A stretch of DNA of 64,000 bases from Spongisporangium articulatum (GTDB lineage Bacteria; Actinomycetota; Actinomycetes; Actinomycetales; Kineosporiaceae): assembly GCF_044465595.1 (NCBI RefSeq), contig NZ_JBITLV010000005.1, positions 186,001 to 250,000 of the forward strand, given 5' to 3'. Both the position numbers and the translations under genes were made by a program. Below are positions 16,160-26,609 of this stretch, in pieces (position 1 is the stretch's first letter; every line of letters begins with the position of its first letter). The notes beneath the pieces are model-generated. The model did not search any database. It was not told the DNA's origin and saw only the letters and a list, made by a program, of their open reading frames with translations.

Positions 16160-16740
16160 CCTCCCTGGGCTCTCACCACGGCGGTCGCGAGTTCGTCGGC
16201 CTCGGCCTGGCTGCCGCTGGTACTGACGACCGTCGTCGCCCCGGCCCGGTCCCCCGGCTCCGGGCGCCGGACGAGGCTGATGATGCCCCGGTCCTCGCGG
16301 CTGCGGACGACCCAGGCGACGCCCGCGACCAGCCGCGTCCCGACGTCCCGCCCGTCGGTGACCTGCCGCGACTCCCAGGCGGGTGTCGCCTCCACGGTCT
16401 GCTGGAGGCCCGCGACCTCACCGCTGGGCGTCACGTACGTCAGGTGCCAGGTGGGCCGGCCGTCGGTGCCGCGTTGGACGTCGGTCCCTCGAACCACCCA
16501 GCCCGCGCCCAACCCGGCCGGCACGGTCGGGGCGAAACCCAGTTCGGCGCGGTCGCGGGCGGCCGCCGCCGCGACGTCGACCCCTTCGACCGGCACCCCG
16601 TTGGGCCTCGGCAGAAGGAGAAGGGCCACCCCGCTCACCAGGAGCACCACGAGCGTCAGCGCGGCCAGGCCCAGGGCACGCCGCCCCCCGGCGACAGCAG
16701 GCGTCGCCTCGGCCGACGCGGTTGCGCTCACCCGCCCCAT
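16156..16740 (-). CDS. DUF4245 membrane-anchored protein
   Basis: 194 aa. One N-terminal membrane helix (residues 22-42, LGLAALTLVVLLVSGVALLLL) is followed by PRPNGVPVEGVDVAAAAARDRAELGF and an extracytoplasmic domain with GWVVRGTDVQRGTDGRPTWHL and a conserved end GSQAEADELATAVV. This matches actinobacterial DUF4245 proteins, which usually lie between xseB and glpX. Here glpX is not the next gene and is not in the window. Function is unknown. ATG 16740 gives the expected short cytoplasmic N-terminus; no clear ribosome-binding site. Confidence 0.8.
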   Translation of the reverse strand: MGRVSATASAEATPAVAGGRRALGLAALTLVVLLVSGVALLLLPRPNGVPVEGVDVAAAAARDRAELGFAPTVPAGLGAGWVVRGTDVQRGTDGRPTWHLTYVTPSGEVAGLQQTVEATPAWESRQVTDGRDVGTRLVAGVAWVVRSREDRGIISLVRRPEPGDRAGATTVVSTSGSQAEADELATAVVRAQGG

Positions 16741-16828
16741 GGTGCCAGGCGCCGCCGACAGGGGCCGGATAGCATGCTCGCCCCGGGTCACCCGGGGGGC
16801 GACGAAGCCGAGGCGCAAGGAGGCAGCC

Positions 16829-17761
16829 GTGAAAGACATCCTTGTCATCGGCGAGGCCCTGGTGGACGTGGTCGTCCCACCCGACGGCGCGGTGGCCGAA
16901 CACCCCGGCGGCAGCCCGGCCAACGTCGCCCTCGGCCTGGCCCGGCTCGGCCGGTCCGTCGACCTCCTCACCCGGATCGGGAAGGACGAGCGCGGGCGGG
17001 ACGTCGCCGCCCACCTCGAGCGGTCGGGCGTCCGGCTGGCCCCCGGTTCCGTGGTCGACGCTCGAACCTCCACCGCGACCGCCCGACTCGACCCGGACGG
17101 CGTCGCCAGCTACGAGTTCGACCTGCTCTGGGACCTGCCGCCCGACGCGCGGGCCGGGGACGTGGACGCCGTGCACACGGGGTCGATCGCGGCGGCCGTG
17201 GGCCCGGGCGCCGAGGCCGTCGCCCGGATCGTCGAGGAGGCGGCCGGTCGTGCGGTGATCACCTACGACCCGAACGCGCGGCCCGCCTTGATGGGTGACC
17301 CGGTCGGCGACCCGGTGAGCACGCTCGCCACGATGCAGCGCCTGATCCGCACTGCGGACGTCGTCAAGGTCAGCGACGAGGACCTGGCCTGGTTGCTGCC
17401 CGGGCAGGACCCGCTGGCCGTGGCCGAGCAGTGGCGCACCGACGGTCCGGCCCTGGTGGTGGTCACGCGTGGGGGGCGCGGGGCGAGCGGCGTCCTGTCG
17501 TCCGGAGTGGTGGAGGTGGGGGCGCCACCGATCACCGTGGCCGACACGGTGGGCGCGGGCGACGCCTTCATGTCCGGCCTGCTGGACGCCCTGGCCCAGC
17601 GGGGCCTGCTCGAGCCGTCCGGCCGAGAAGCGTTGCACGGCTTGGTTCCCGGCGCGCTCGCGCCGATCCTGACGCACGCCGTGAAGGTCGCCGCCTACAC
17701 GTGCACGCGGCCCGGCGCCGACCCGCCGACGCGCAGACAGCTGGCCTCCTTCGTCCGCTGA
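16829..17761 (+). CDS. PfkB-family carbohydrate kinase, probably fructokinase
   Basis: 310 aa. It starts DILVIGEALVDVV, has the substrate-binding signature PGGSPANVALGLARLG (about residues 31-46), and the PfkB signature 2 ADTVGAGDAFMSG with the catalytic base Asp245. The best fit among PfkB enzymes is fructokinase, but ribokinase-like substrates cannot be excluded. GTG 16829 follows AAGGAGG at a 5-nt spacing. It stands alone between divergent DUF4245 and the MarR unit. Confidence 0.85.
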   Translation: MKDILVIGEALVDVVVPPDGAVAEHPGGSPANVALGLARLGRSVDLLTRIGKDERGRDVAAHLERSGVRLAPGSVVDARTSTATARLDPDGVASYEFDLLWDLPPDARAGDVDAVHTGSIAAAVGPGAEAVARIVEEAAGRAVITYDPNARPALMGDPVGDPVSTLATMQRLIRTADVVKVSDEDLAWLLPGQDPLAVAEQWRTDGPALVVVTRGGRGASGVLSSGVVEVGAPPITVADTVGAGDAFMSGLLDALAQRGLLEPSGREALHGLVPGALAPILTHAVKVAAYTCTRPGADPPTRRQLASFVR

Positions 17762-17800
17762 CGGGGTTCGTTCCGGCTCACCCGGACGGCGGTCCCCCGC

Positions 17801-17835
17801 TTGACGGGATTTAGTGAGGGCCCTCATGATGAGGG
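17801..17835 (+). promoter_or_regulatory. marR promoter with three-part operator
   Basis: TTGACG (17801-17806), an 18-bp spacer and CATGAT (17825-17830) form the promoter; the start ATG lies 6 nt further. Two palindromes interlock over the -10: TGAGGGCCCTCA (17815-17826, perfect) and CCCTCATGATGAGGG (17821-17835, perfect around a central G). The middle CCCTCA arm is shared, so two dimer positions would overlap. Confidence 0.65.
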
Positions 17836-17836
17836 A

Positions 17837-18292
17837 ATGTCATCCGTTGAGCAGGGCGTGCAGGCGGCCGAACTGCTGCTGCGCGTGATGAAGCGGATGC
17901 GCCGACGGGTCGACGACGCGCTGACCGAGCACGGGCTGACCCTCCCCCGGGCCAAGGTGCTGGGCGCCCTCGGCGACGAGGGGTGCCCGCAGGCCGCCCT
18001 GGCCGCGCACTTCGACCTGGCCCCGCGCACCGTGACCGAACTGGTCGACGGCCTGGAGCGGGCCGGCTACGTCGAGCGCCAACCCGACCCGGACGACCGG
18101 CGCGTGCGCCGGGTGACCCTGACCGACGACGGCCGCGAGGCCCACGACCGGGCCGCGCATGTCCGCAGCACCGTCATGGACCAGGTCTTCGGCGACCTGC
18201 CCGACGAGGACCTCCAGAACCTGATCCGCATCCTCACCCGGGTGAACGAACACCTGGACGCGAACCCTCAACCGCCGCCCGCCCAGGGCTGA
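17837..18292 (+). CDS. MarR-family transcriptional regulator
   Basis: 151 aa. The winged helix is clear: GLTLPRAKVLGALGDEGCPQAALAAHFDLAPRTVTELVDGLE, then the wing VERQPDPDDRRVRRVTLTDDG with the conserved DxRxxR. ATG 17837 is 6 nt after CATGAT, giving a leaderless transcript whose promoter is covered by overlapping palindromes. It is followed after 28 bp by a DHA2 efflux pump on the same strand, so it most likely represses the pump and itself until a drug-like ligand binds. Confidence 0.92.
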   Translation: MSSVEQGVQAAELLLRVMKRMRRRVDDALTEHGLTLPRAKVLGALGDEGCPQAALAAHFDLAPRTVTELVDGLERAGYVERQPDPDDRRVRRVTLTDDGREAHDRAAHVRSTVMDQVFGDLPDEDLQNLIRILTRVNEHLDANPQPPPAQG

Positions 18293-18320
18293 CCGGTTCA
18301 GAATCCTTCCGAGACAAGGG

Positions 18321-19814
18321 ATGTCCATGTCCACCATGTCCACCATGACCGACACCCAGCGGCATCACCACGAGCACCGCTGGGCCATTCTCGCCGTCAT
18401 CGCCGTCGCCCAGCTGATGGTCGTCCTCGACGCGACGATCGTGAACATCGCGCTGCCCACGGCGCAGAGCGCGCTCGACTTCGCCGACGACCAGCGGCAG
18501 TGGGTCATCACCGCCTACGCCCTGGCCTTCGGCAGCCTGCTCCTCCTCGGCGGCAAGGTGGGCGACCTGTTCGGCCGCAAGTGGGCGTTCGTCGCGGGCC
18601 TCGTCGGCTTCGCGGTCGCCTCCGCGATCGGCGGCGCCGCAACCAATTTCGAGACCCTGGTCGCCGCCCGGGCGCTGCAGGGCGTGTTCGGTGCGCTGCT
18701 CGCCCCGGCCGCCCTCTCGACGCTGGCCAACACCTTCACCGACCCCTCCGAACGCGGTCGGGCCTTCGGGATCTTCGGGGCGATGGCCGGCGGCGGGGGC
18801 GCCGTCGGCCTGCTGCTCGGCGGCGCGCTGACCGAGTACACGACCTGGCGCTGGTGCTTCTTCGTGAACCTGATCTTCGCGGGTGTGGCCACCGTCGGCG
18901 CCCTGGTGCTGCTGCGCAACGAGCCGCACCCGAACAAGCCGAAGGTCGACCTGCTCGGCTCGGCACTGGCCGCCTCGGGCGCCTTCATGCTGGTGTACGG
19001 GCTGTCCCGGGCCGAGCAGGACGGTTGGGGCGCCACCGGCACGCTGGTCAGCCTGGCGGTCGGCGTTCTGCTGATCGCCGCCTTCGTGTTCACCGAGACC
19101 CGCGTCGCGCACCCGCTCCTGCCGCTGCGCATCGTCCTGAGCCGCGCCCGCGGCGGCGCCTACCTGGCCATGGCCACCGGCGCGATCGCCCTGTTCGGGC
19201 TGTTCCTCTTCCTGACCTACTACGTGCAGGTCATCCTCGGCTTCTCGCCGCTGAAGGCGGGCTTCGCGTTCGTACCGATGATCCTGTGCGTGCTGATCTC
19301 CTCGATCCTGACCAACGTCCGGCTGCTGCCGATCGTCGGCGCGCGCGGGCTGATCAGCGGGGGCATGCTGCTGGCCGCCGCCGGGCTCACCCTGCTGTCG
19401 CGGGTCGAGGTGGACTCCAGCTACGTCAGCCACGTCCTGCCGGCGTTGCCGATCATCGGTCTCGGCATGGGCGCGATCTTCGCCACGGTGTTCAACACCG
19501 CGACCTCGCACGTCGCGCCGCAGGACGCCGGAGTGGCCTCGGCCCTGGTCAACACCTCGCAGCAGGTGGGCGGTTCGATCGGGACGGCGCTGCTGAGCAC
19601 CGTGGCCGCGCACGCCACCACCGGCTACCTGGCCGACCACGGCGCGGCCACCGCCCTGGCCCAGGCGGCCGGTGCCGTCCACGGGTACAAGGTCGCGTTC
19701 CTGACCTCGGCGGCGATCTTCCTCGCCGGTTCGGTGATCAGCTTCCTGCTGATCCGCCCGCACGAGGTCCCGGTGGCCGGGACGCAGGCGGACGCTGCAG
19801 AGGCCGTCGCCTAG
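18321..19814 (+). CDS. MFS drug:H+ antiporter, DHA2 family (MarR-linked)
   Basis: 497 aa, about 14 membrane helices. The N-terminus MSMSTMSTM with a histidine cluster (QRHHHEHR) precedes helix 1, AILAVIAVAQLMVVLDATIVNIALPTAQ, the DHA2 motif D1. Motif A is GGKVGDLFGRKWAFVAG. It probably exports lipophilic compounds. It is cotranscribed with the MarR regulator. It is a paralogue, not a recent copy, of the PadR-linked exporter at about 10.9 kb: the sequences share motifs but diverge throughout. Confidence 0.93.
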   Translation: MSMSTMSTMTDTQRHHHEHRWAILAVIAVAQLMVVLDATIVNIALPTAQSALDFADDQRQWVITAYALAFGSLLLLGGKVGDLFGRKWAFVAGLVGFAVASAIGGAATNFETLVAARALQGVFGALLAPAALSTLANTFTDPSERGRAFGIFGAMAGGGGAVGLLLGGALTEYTTWRWCFFVNLIFAGVATVGALVLLRNEPHPNKPKVDLLGSALAASGAFMLVYGLSRAEQDGWGATGTLVSLAVGVLLIAAFVFTETRVAHPLLPLRIVLSRARGGAYLAMATGAIALFGLFLFLTYYVQVILGFSPLKAGFAFVPMILCVLISSILTNVRLLPIVGARGLISGGMLLAAAGLTLLSRVEVDSSYVSHVLPALPIIGLGMGAIFATVFNTATSHVAPQDAGVASALVNTSQQVGGSIGTALLSTVAAHATTGYLADHGAATALAQAAGAVHGYKVAFLTSAAIFLAGSVISFLLIRPHEVPVAGTQADAAEAVA

Positions 19815-19826
19815 CCACCGACCGGG

Positions 19827-21503
<1,677 letters not shown>

Positions 21504-21518
21504 GGCTGGAAGGGTAGC

Positions 21519-23243
21519 TCAGCGTCCACGCTGCGGGTGAAGCCAGCGCGGTAGGTGCGGGCGGGCCACGAAGGCCTCCGCCTCCAGCGCGGCGAGCGCG
21601 ATCCGGGGCAGGTCCAGGCTGCGCCGGAAGGAGACGAAACGCGGCACCCAGTCGGGGTGGTACTTCGCATTGGCCCGGTACAGGGACTCGACCTGGAACC
21701 AGCGGGAGACCAGCAACAAGACCCGGTGCCACAGCCGCAGCACCGGCCCGGCCCCCACCCGTGCCCCACGGGCGAAGACGGCCCGGAAGACCGCGAAGTT
21801 CAGGGAGATCCGCTTCACGCCCCAGCCGCGGGTCGCCTCGGCCACCTGCGCCACGGCGAACTCGACGGTGCCGTTCTCGCTGCCGCGGGCCCGGCGCATC
21901 AGGTCGAGCGACAACCCGGTGGCCCCCCACGGGACGAACCCGAGAACGGCGACCAGCCGACCGTCGGCGTCGCGCACCTGGGCCAGGGCCAGGTCGGGGT
22001 CGGCGGCCACGTCGCCGAGGCGGCTCAGCGCCATCGAGAAACCCCGCTCGACCTCCTCGCCGCGGAACGCCTCGGCCGCCGCGCCCAGTTCGGACAGGAC
22101 GGCGGGGGCCAGGTCCTTCTGCCGGTCCACCCGGCAGGTGTACCCCGCCCGGACACACCGGTTGACGGCCTGCCGGACGCCACGCATCGCGCGCCCTTCG
22201 AGGGTGAACCCGGCCAGGTCGACGACCGCCTCGTCGCCGAGTTCGAGTGCGTCCAAGCCGTACCGCTTGAGCACCAGCGCCCCGGCCTCCGAGGTACCGA
22301 CCACACCGGGTACCCAGCCGTAGAGCTCGGCCTCGGCCAGCCACGCCTCGATCGCCCCGGGCCAGGCCTCGTAGTCACCGATCGGGTCCCCCGAGGCGAG
22401 GCTGACCCCGCCGAGCACCCGGTAGGCCACGGCCGCCTTGCCGGACGCCGAGAAGATCACCGACTTGTCCGAACGAAGGCAGAAGTAGCCGAGGGAGTCG
22501 TGCTGGCCGAACCGGGCCAGGAGGTCACGCAGCCGCTGCTCGTCGTCCGCGGTACGCACCGGCGGCTTGCGCACCGGGGCGAGCATGGCGGCCAGGGTGA
22601 ACAGGGCGGTGAAGGCGCCGAGGGTACCCAGAGCGATTCCGGTCAGCTCGGAGAGGCCGGAGTCGCGGAAGCGCAACTGCGGAGCAAACCCGAGCAGGCC
22701 GAAGAACACCTCGACCACGCGGTCGCCGAAGGCGCTGTGTGGCGCGGTGCGCGAGGCCAGCAGCAGACCGGCCACCATCGAGCCGCCCCCCATCACCAGG
22801 AACACCCGGATGGCCGCCAGCCGGCTGCGGCGCTGGGAGCGAGCGGTGAACTCGTCGCGCCCGTGGACGAGCACCACCAGCACGACCAGGTAGACCGCCG
22901 CGACGGCGAACCGCTGGGTCTGCAGGTGCGCCAGCACCCCCGCGGCGACCACCCCGAGGGCGAACCGCCAGGCGCGACGGTTGCGCCGGCGCAGTCCACC
23001 GGCCAGCAGCAGCATGGCGGCCGCCGAGGCCATCGCGGTCGCGAAGCCGACCCCGTCCGAGATGATGTCGAACGGGCCGCCTTCCACACCGTGGCCGGGC
23101 GCGGCCTCGGTCAGGAAGGCCAGCACGGCACTGAACCGGACCAGCCAGGCGATGGTGGACGGGACACTGCGCGGCCGGTCGACCAGGCCCGGCAGCGCGA
23201 CCCCGGCGGGCCTCGTGCGCACCGCAGTTCCCTGGCTCACCAC
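21519..23243 (-). CDS. MprF-type lysyl-phosphatidylglycerol synthase (DUF2156)
   Basis: 574 aa. The N-terminal half has about six membrane helices (residues 30-230). The C-terminal cytosolic half is a double GNAT fold, DUF2156, with FGQHDSLGYFCLRSDKSVIFS, GGVSLASGDPIGDYEAWPGAIEAWL and an ending YRANAKYHPDWVPRFVSFRR. Such enzymes transfer an amino acid from aminoacyl-tRNA to phosphatidylglycerol, lowering envelope charge. No LysS domain is fused, unlike mycobacterial LysX. GTG 23243 lies 7 nt after TACACT. It sits 15 bp upstream of fumA on the same strand. Confidence 0.85.
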   Translation of the reverse strand: MVSQGTAVRTRPAGVALPGLVDRPRSVPSTIAWLVRFSAVLAFLTEAAPGHGVEGGPFDIISDGVGFATAMASAAAMLLLAGGLRRRNRRAWRFALGVVAAGVLAHLQTQRFAVAAVYLVVLVVLVHGRDEFTARSQRRSRLAAIRVFLVMGGGSMVAGLLLASRTAPHSAFGDRVVEVFFGLLGFAPQLRFRDSGLSELTGIALGTLGAFTALFTLAAMLAPVRKPPVRTADDEQRLRDLLARFGQHDSLGYFCLRSDKSVIFSASGKAAVAYRVLGGVSLASGDPIGDYEAWPGAIEAWLAEAELYGWVPGVVGTSEAGALVLKRYGLDALELGDEAVVDLAGFTLEGRAMRGVRQAVNRCVRAGYTCRVDRQKDLAPAVLSELGAAAEAFRGEEVERGFSMALSRLGDVAADPDLALAQVRDADGRLVAVLGFVPWGATGLSLDLMRRARGSENGTVEFAVAQVAEATRGWGVKRISLNFAVFRAVFARGARVGAGPVLRLWHRVLLLVSRWFQVESLYRANAKYHPDWVPRFVSFRRSLDLPRIALAALEAEAFVARPHLPRWLHPQRGR

Positions 23244-23320
23244 GGCCGTGAGTGTAGGGGCGGGCGCAGGCTCGGGGAGCGGGTCCGGGTAACGCCGTCA
23301 GACCGCCTTCAGACGCTCGG

Positions 23321-24409
23321 TCAGGACGGCGAGACGAGGCTGATCACGCGGTCGATCTCGTCGATCACGGCCCGGGCCGGCGCCCCCGACGAGGCGATCC
23401 GCCGGATCTCGAGCAGCTTGGTCAGCGTGGCCCGCTCGGCCTGGGCCAGCACCTCGTCGGCCCGCTTCTGGGCCAGCTCGCGCCGGGCCTCCTCCTGCTC
23501 CTCGGCGTCGCCGTTGAACAGGGCCTCCAGGGCACCGATCACCCGGTTCAGCACGCTGTGCACGACCTCGGCCGCGAAGCCGCCCAGCAGGGCGACCGCC
23601 GGTCGCGCGAGACCCGACAGGGGCGTGTCCGACCCGCTGCCCAGCGGCAGCAGCTCGGCCAGGATCAGCCCGGTCGCCATCCCGAGCAGGATCCGCTGCA
23701 GGTACGTGTGGTCGAACTCCGGGTCGTACGTCCCGCGCCCGACCTCCTTGCCGGCCCGGTACAGCGAGATGAGGCACGCGCCCAGCCCGGCCCCCACCAG
23801 CAGGAACAGCTCACGGAGCAGCAGGGTGCCGAAGCTCAGCTCACTGATCCCCGAGATCCCCTCTCCCAGGCCCACTCCCGCGCTGGCGGCCCGCGCCTGG
23901 GGCACGGCGCTGAAGCCGACGAACACGACCAGGGCGACCAGGGTCGCGAACAGCAACCAGCGCACGAGGGGCACGGACGTGCCCAGGGTGCGCGGACGTC
24001 GTCCACCGGGCTTGGGCGGCGTCGGCGCGGCGGCCCCCTTCTGCCGGGGGATCGGCAGGCGCCGGGCCGGACGACGCCGCTCGCGGTAGTCGGCCAGCAG
24101 CTCCAGCGTCGCGGGGCGCGCGGGTGCGACCAGGCGGGACAGGTCGCGGTGGGCCCGGACCAGGGCCTCCACGTTCTGCCGCCGGTCGTCGTCGGTGGTG
24201 GTCGGGTTCCAGCCCTCGGCGGCCAGGTCGACGATGGCGTTCGGGTCGCGCACCGCGTCGAACATCCACGCCTGCGGCGCCGGGGTGAGCCCCTTGTCGA
24301 GCGCGTGCGCAAGCATCACCTCGACCTGCCGGCGCAGGCGGTCGACCTGATGCCCGGTTCGGCCATCGATGCTCGGTACGGTCGCGAGTGCGGTGTCCGG
24401 AACCACCAC
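23321..24409 (-). CDS. Hypothetical membrane protein, 362 aa
   Basis: Family not recognised. Residues 1-140 are soluble and include a proline/arginine-rich linker (RERRRPARRLPIPRQKGAAAPTPPKPGGRRPR). Four hydrophobic segments follow (about 148-168, 190-215, 240-257 and 267-282). The last 60 residues form a charged coiled coil (EEARRELAQKRADEVLAQAERATLTKLLEIRR). GTG 24409 follows AAAGGGGAC, a good ribosome-binding site. The layout suggests a membrane scaffold or sensor; I infer no enzymatic role. It is divergent from carbonic anhydrase. Confidence 0.6.
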   Translation of the reverse strand: MVVPDTALATVPSIDGRTGHQVDRLRRQVEVMLAHALDKGLTPAPQAWMFDAVRDPNAIVDLAAEGWNPTTTDDDRRQNVEALVRAHRDLSRLVAPARPATLELLADYRERRRPARRLPIPRQKGAAAPTPPKPGGRRPRTLGTSVPLVRWLLFATLVALVVFVGFSAVPQARAASAGVGLGEGISGISELSFGTLLLRELFLLVGAGLGACLISLYRAGKEVGRGTYDPEFDHTYLQRILLGMATGLILAELLPLGSGSDTPLSGLARPAVALLGGFAAEVVHSVLNRVIGALEALFNGDAEEQEEARRELAQKRADEVLAQAERATLTKLLEIRRIASSGAPARAVIDEIDRVISLVSPS

Positions 24410-24590
24410 GTCCCCTTTCAGCGGGCTCAGTCCATTGGTGACCGAAGGTAATTGATTGACTGCTTATAGTCGCCATTGATCCGGGCGTGTTCGACCGAAG
24501 TCGACCGTTCGGGCGACGGCGACGGGCTTGGACGCGCGTCACATCCGGGGGCCTGTCAGGCGCCGCGGCACCGCTGGAATCATCAGTCCC

Positions 24591-25220
24591 ATGAGCGAAC
24601 CGGCGACCGGGCCCATCACGACCGCGCACACGGCCCTCGACACGCTGCTGCTGGGCAACGCCCGCTACCTGTCGGGCAGCCCCGCGCACCCGAACCAGGA
24701 CGCGCACCGCCGCACCGAGCTGGCGTCGGGGCAGAAGCCGTTCGCGCTCATCTTCGGCTGCTCCGACTCCCGGGTGGCCGCCGAGATCATCTTCGACCGC
24801 GGGCTGGGCGACCTCTTCATGGTCCGCACCGCCGGGCACGTGGTGGACGACGGCGTGCTGGGCTCGATCGAGTTCGGTGTCGAGGTGCTCGAGGTGCCGC
24901 TGATCGTCGTCCTCGGGCACGACAGCTGCGGCGCCGTGAAGGCGACCGCCGACGCCTACAGCAGCGGCGAGATGCCGGGCGGGTACCTGCGCAAGATCGT
25001 CGAGCTGGTCACGCCCAGCCTGATCAGCGCCCGACGGCGCGGGATCGAGGAGATCGACGAGATCGTGGCCGAGCACGCCGTCCAGACCGCGCACCTGCTC
25101 GTCGAGCGGTCCCCCGCCCTCGCCAAGCGCGTCGCGAACGGCACGCTGGCCGTCGTCCCGATGGCCTACCGGCTCGCGGACGGCGAGGTCCGCGTCCTCG
25201 AGGCCCCCGCCTTGGCCTGA
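24591..25220 (+). CDS. Beta-class carbonic anhydrase
   Basis: 209 aa. The zinc ligands are Cys57 (GCSDSR), His110 and Cys113 (GHDSCGAVKA), with the catalytic Asp59-Arg61 dyad in place. VRTAGHVVDDGVLGSIEFG is the dimer/active-site strand. It hydrates CO2 to bicarbonate. ATG 24591 lies 7 nt after AATCAT with no Shine-Dalgarno sequence. It is a monocistronic unit ended by a family B hairpin shared with the convergent methyltransferase. Confidence 0.94.
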   Translation: MSEPATGPITTAHTALDTLLLGNARYLSGSPAHPNQDAHRRTELASGQKPFALIFGCSDSRVAAEIIFDRGLGDLFMVRTAGHVVDDGVLGSIEFGVEVLEVPLIVVLGHDSCGAVKATADAYSSGEMPGGYLRKIVELVTPSLISARRRGIEEIDEIVAEHAVQTAHLLVERSPALAKRVANGTLAVVPMAYRLADGEVRVLEAPALA

Positions 25221-25230
25221 CCGTACAAGT

Positions 25231-25289
25231 GCGTCCGTTTCTGTCGCCACGCGAGCCGTCGGCGCGCTCATGGCGACCGAAACGGACGC
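25231..25289. repeat. Hairpin, family B copy 2
   Basis: GCGTCCGTTTCTGTCGCCA (25231-25249) pairs with TGGCGACCGAAACGGACGC (25271-25289) with a 2-nt internal mismatch and a 21-nt loop. It lies between the convergent carbonic anhydrase and methyltransferase genes, where it could terminate both. Arm sequence, loop length and mismatch position match copy 1 at 3128-3181. Confidence 0.8.
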
Positions 25290-25304
25290 GGATGCCCCGC
25301 AGGT

Positions 25305-26096
25305 CTAGTAGGGCCACTCGCCGCCGTGGCCGAGCAGCCTCGTCACCCGGCGCAGGCCCAGGACGATCAGCACCTTGAAGAACACGTTGCGGGCGAAGTA
25401 CGGCAGCTGGGCCAGCTGACGCAGCACGCTGGAGAGGTAGGCCGGGCCCCGCACGTCCTCGCGCCGGTACTCCGTCATCGTCCCGGAGCGCCCGACGTAG
25501 CGGAACTTCGCGCCGAACACGAGGGTGGTCAGCAGGGCCAGCGTGACGCCGATCGAGCTGAACGAGTCGTGGATCAGCAACGTCCCGCCCGGGGCCACCT
25601 TCCTGCCCCAGCGCACGATGTCGGCGCGGGCGGGCTCGTACCGGTGGGCACCGTCGATGTAGACGACCTCGAGCAGGCCCGGGACGTCGTCGGTCGCGTC
25701 CTGGGACGGCTTGCGGATGTGGGTGACCCGCTCCCGGACGCCCTCCCGGGCCAGGTTGGCCATGAAGGTCTCGTGGTCGGCCTGGCCCTCGGCGAATTCG
25801 CCGTGGATCTGCTGCGGGCCGCGGTCGTTGCCGCCGTGCGGGTCGATCGCGTAGACCTCGACCCCCGGCACCGAGGCGCTGGACAGGACGATCGCCGAGC
25901 GGCCGTGATAGCTGCCGATCTCGACGATCCGGGCGCCCGCGCCCAGGCGGCTGGCGGCGGCCCAGAGCCGCTCGGCCTGGGCCTGGGTCATCCAGCCCTG
26001 GACGTCGGAGAGGGCGGCGAAGACCTCGGCGAACGAGCGGCGCCCACCGCGCGCCGTGCCCGTCGACGTGTCCGTGGGAGCGTCAGGGGGCGTCAC
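25305..26096 (-). CDS. Class I SAM-dependent methyltransferase
   Basis: 263 aa, Methyltransf_24-like (CmcI/rhamnosyl O-methyltransferase-type layout). SAM motif I is ARIVEIGSYHGRSAIVL, the acidic loop after strand 2 is VYAIDPHGGND, and LEVVYIDGAHRYEPARADI followed by GGTLLIHDSF form motifs II-III with putative metal-binding Asp residues. A hydrophobic C-terminus (NVFFKVLIVLGLRRV) may attach it to the membrane. GTG 26096 is chosen because TATGCT lies 7 nt upstream; ATG 26108 falls inside that hexamer. The substrate, probably a sugar or polyketide hydroxyl, is unknown. Confidence 0.75.
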   Translation of the reverse strand: MTPPDAPTDTSTGTARGGRRSFAEVFAALSDVQGWMTQAQAERLWAAASRLGAGARIVEIGSYHGRSAIVLSSASVPGVEVYAIDPHGGNDRGPQQIHGEFAEGQADHETFMANLAREGVRERVTHIRKPSQDATDDVPGLLEVVYIDGAHRYEPARADIVRWGRKVAPGGTLLIHDSFSSIGVTLALLTTLVFGAKFRYVGRSGTMTEYRREDVRGPAYLSSVLRQLAQLPYFARNVFFKVLIVLGLRRVTRLLGHGGEWPY

Positions 26097-26350
26097 GTGC
26101 GTGAGCATATCGGCGGGCGGGGCCTCGGGAAGGGTCCGGCTGACGCTTCGTCCCCGTTCGGCCTCCTGCGGACGGCCCATGGGCACGGACGCGTTCGGTC
26201 GACGCCCGGCGTGGGGCAGGCGCGGGCGGGCCTACCCGCCCATACCGTGGTGACCGACGACGACCTGCGGAGACCCGCCCTGGGCTCAGGTCGTCGGCTC
26301 GGGCCGCCGAGACCTCGGGGGAATCGGCGCCGGCACTCGGGGAGGACCAC

Positions 26351-26539
26351 ATGTTCCGCAAGATCATCAGTTCCCTGCGGGCCCGAACCTCAAACCTCGA
26401 GCGTAGCGACGCCGGGCACGAGGCCGTCGGGCAGGCTCTCCTGATCTCGATCGGGGTCGCGGGCATGCTCGCCGCCGGGCGGCTCGCGGAGGTCAGCACG
26501 ACCGGCATGCAGACTCTGATGGACGCCCTCAACCGCTGA
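26351..26539 (+). CDS. Small single-span membrane protein, 62 aa
   Basis: Unrecognised. A basic N-terminus (MFRKIISSLRARTS) is followed by a charged segment and one hydrophobic helix (VGQALLISIGVAGMLAAG, about residues 26-43). GGGAGGACCAC upstream of the ATG is a strong ribosome-binding site, which argues that this short frame is translated. The basic-acidic-hydrophobic layout recalls small pilin-like or regulatory membrane peptides, but there is no prepilin cleavage motif. It lies just upstream of fumC. Confidence 0.55.
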   Translation: MFRKIISSLRARTSNLERSDAGHEAVGQALLISIGVAGMLAAGRLAEVSTTGMQTLMDALNR

Positions 26540-26609
26540 GCCGGCAGCGGCAGCCTGCAAGCCGGTACCCCGCGTCGCGCAGCCGGGCGCCGGGTACGAC
26601 GATGTAGCC

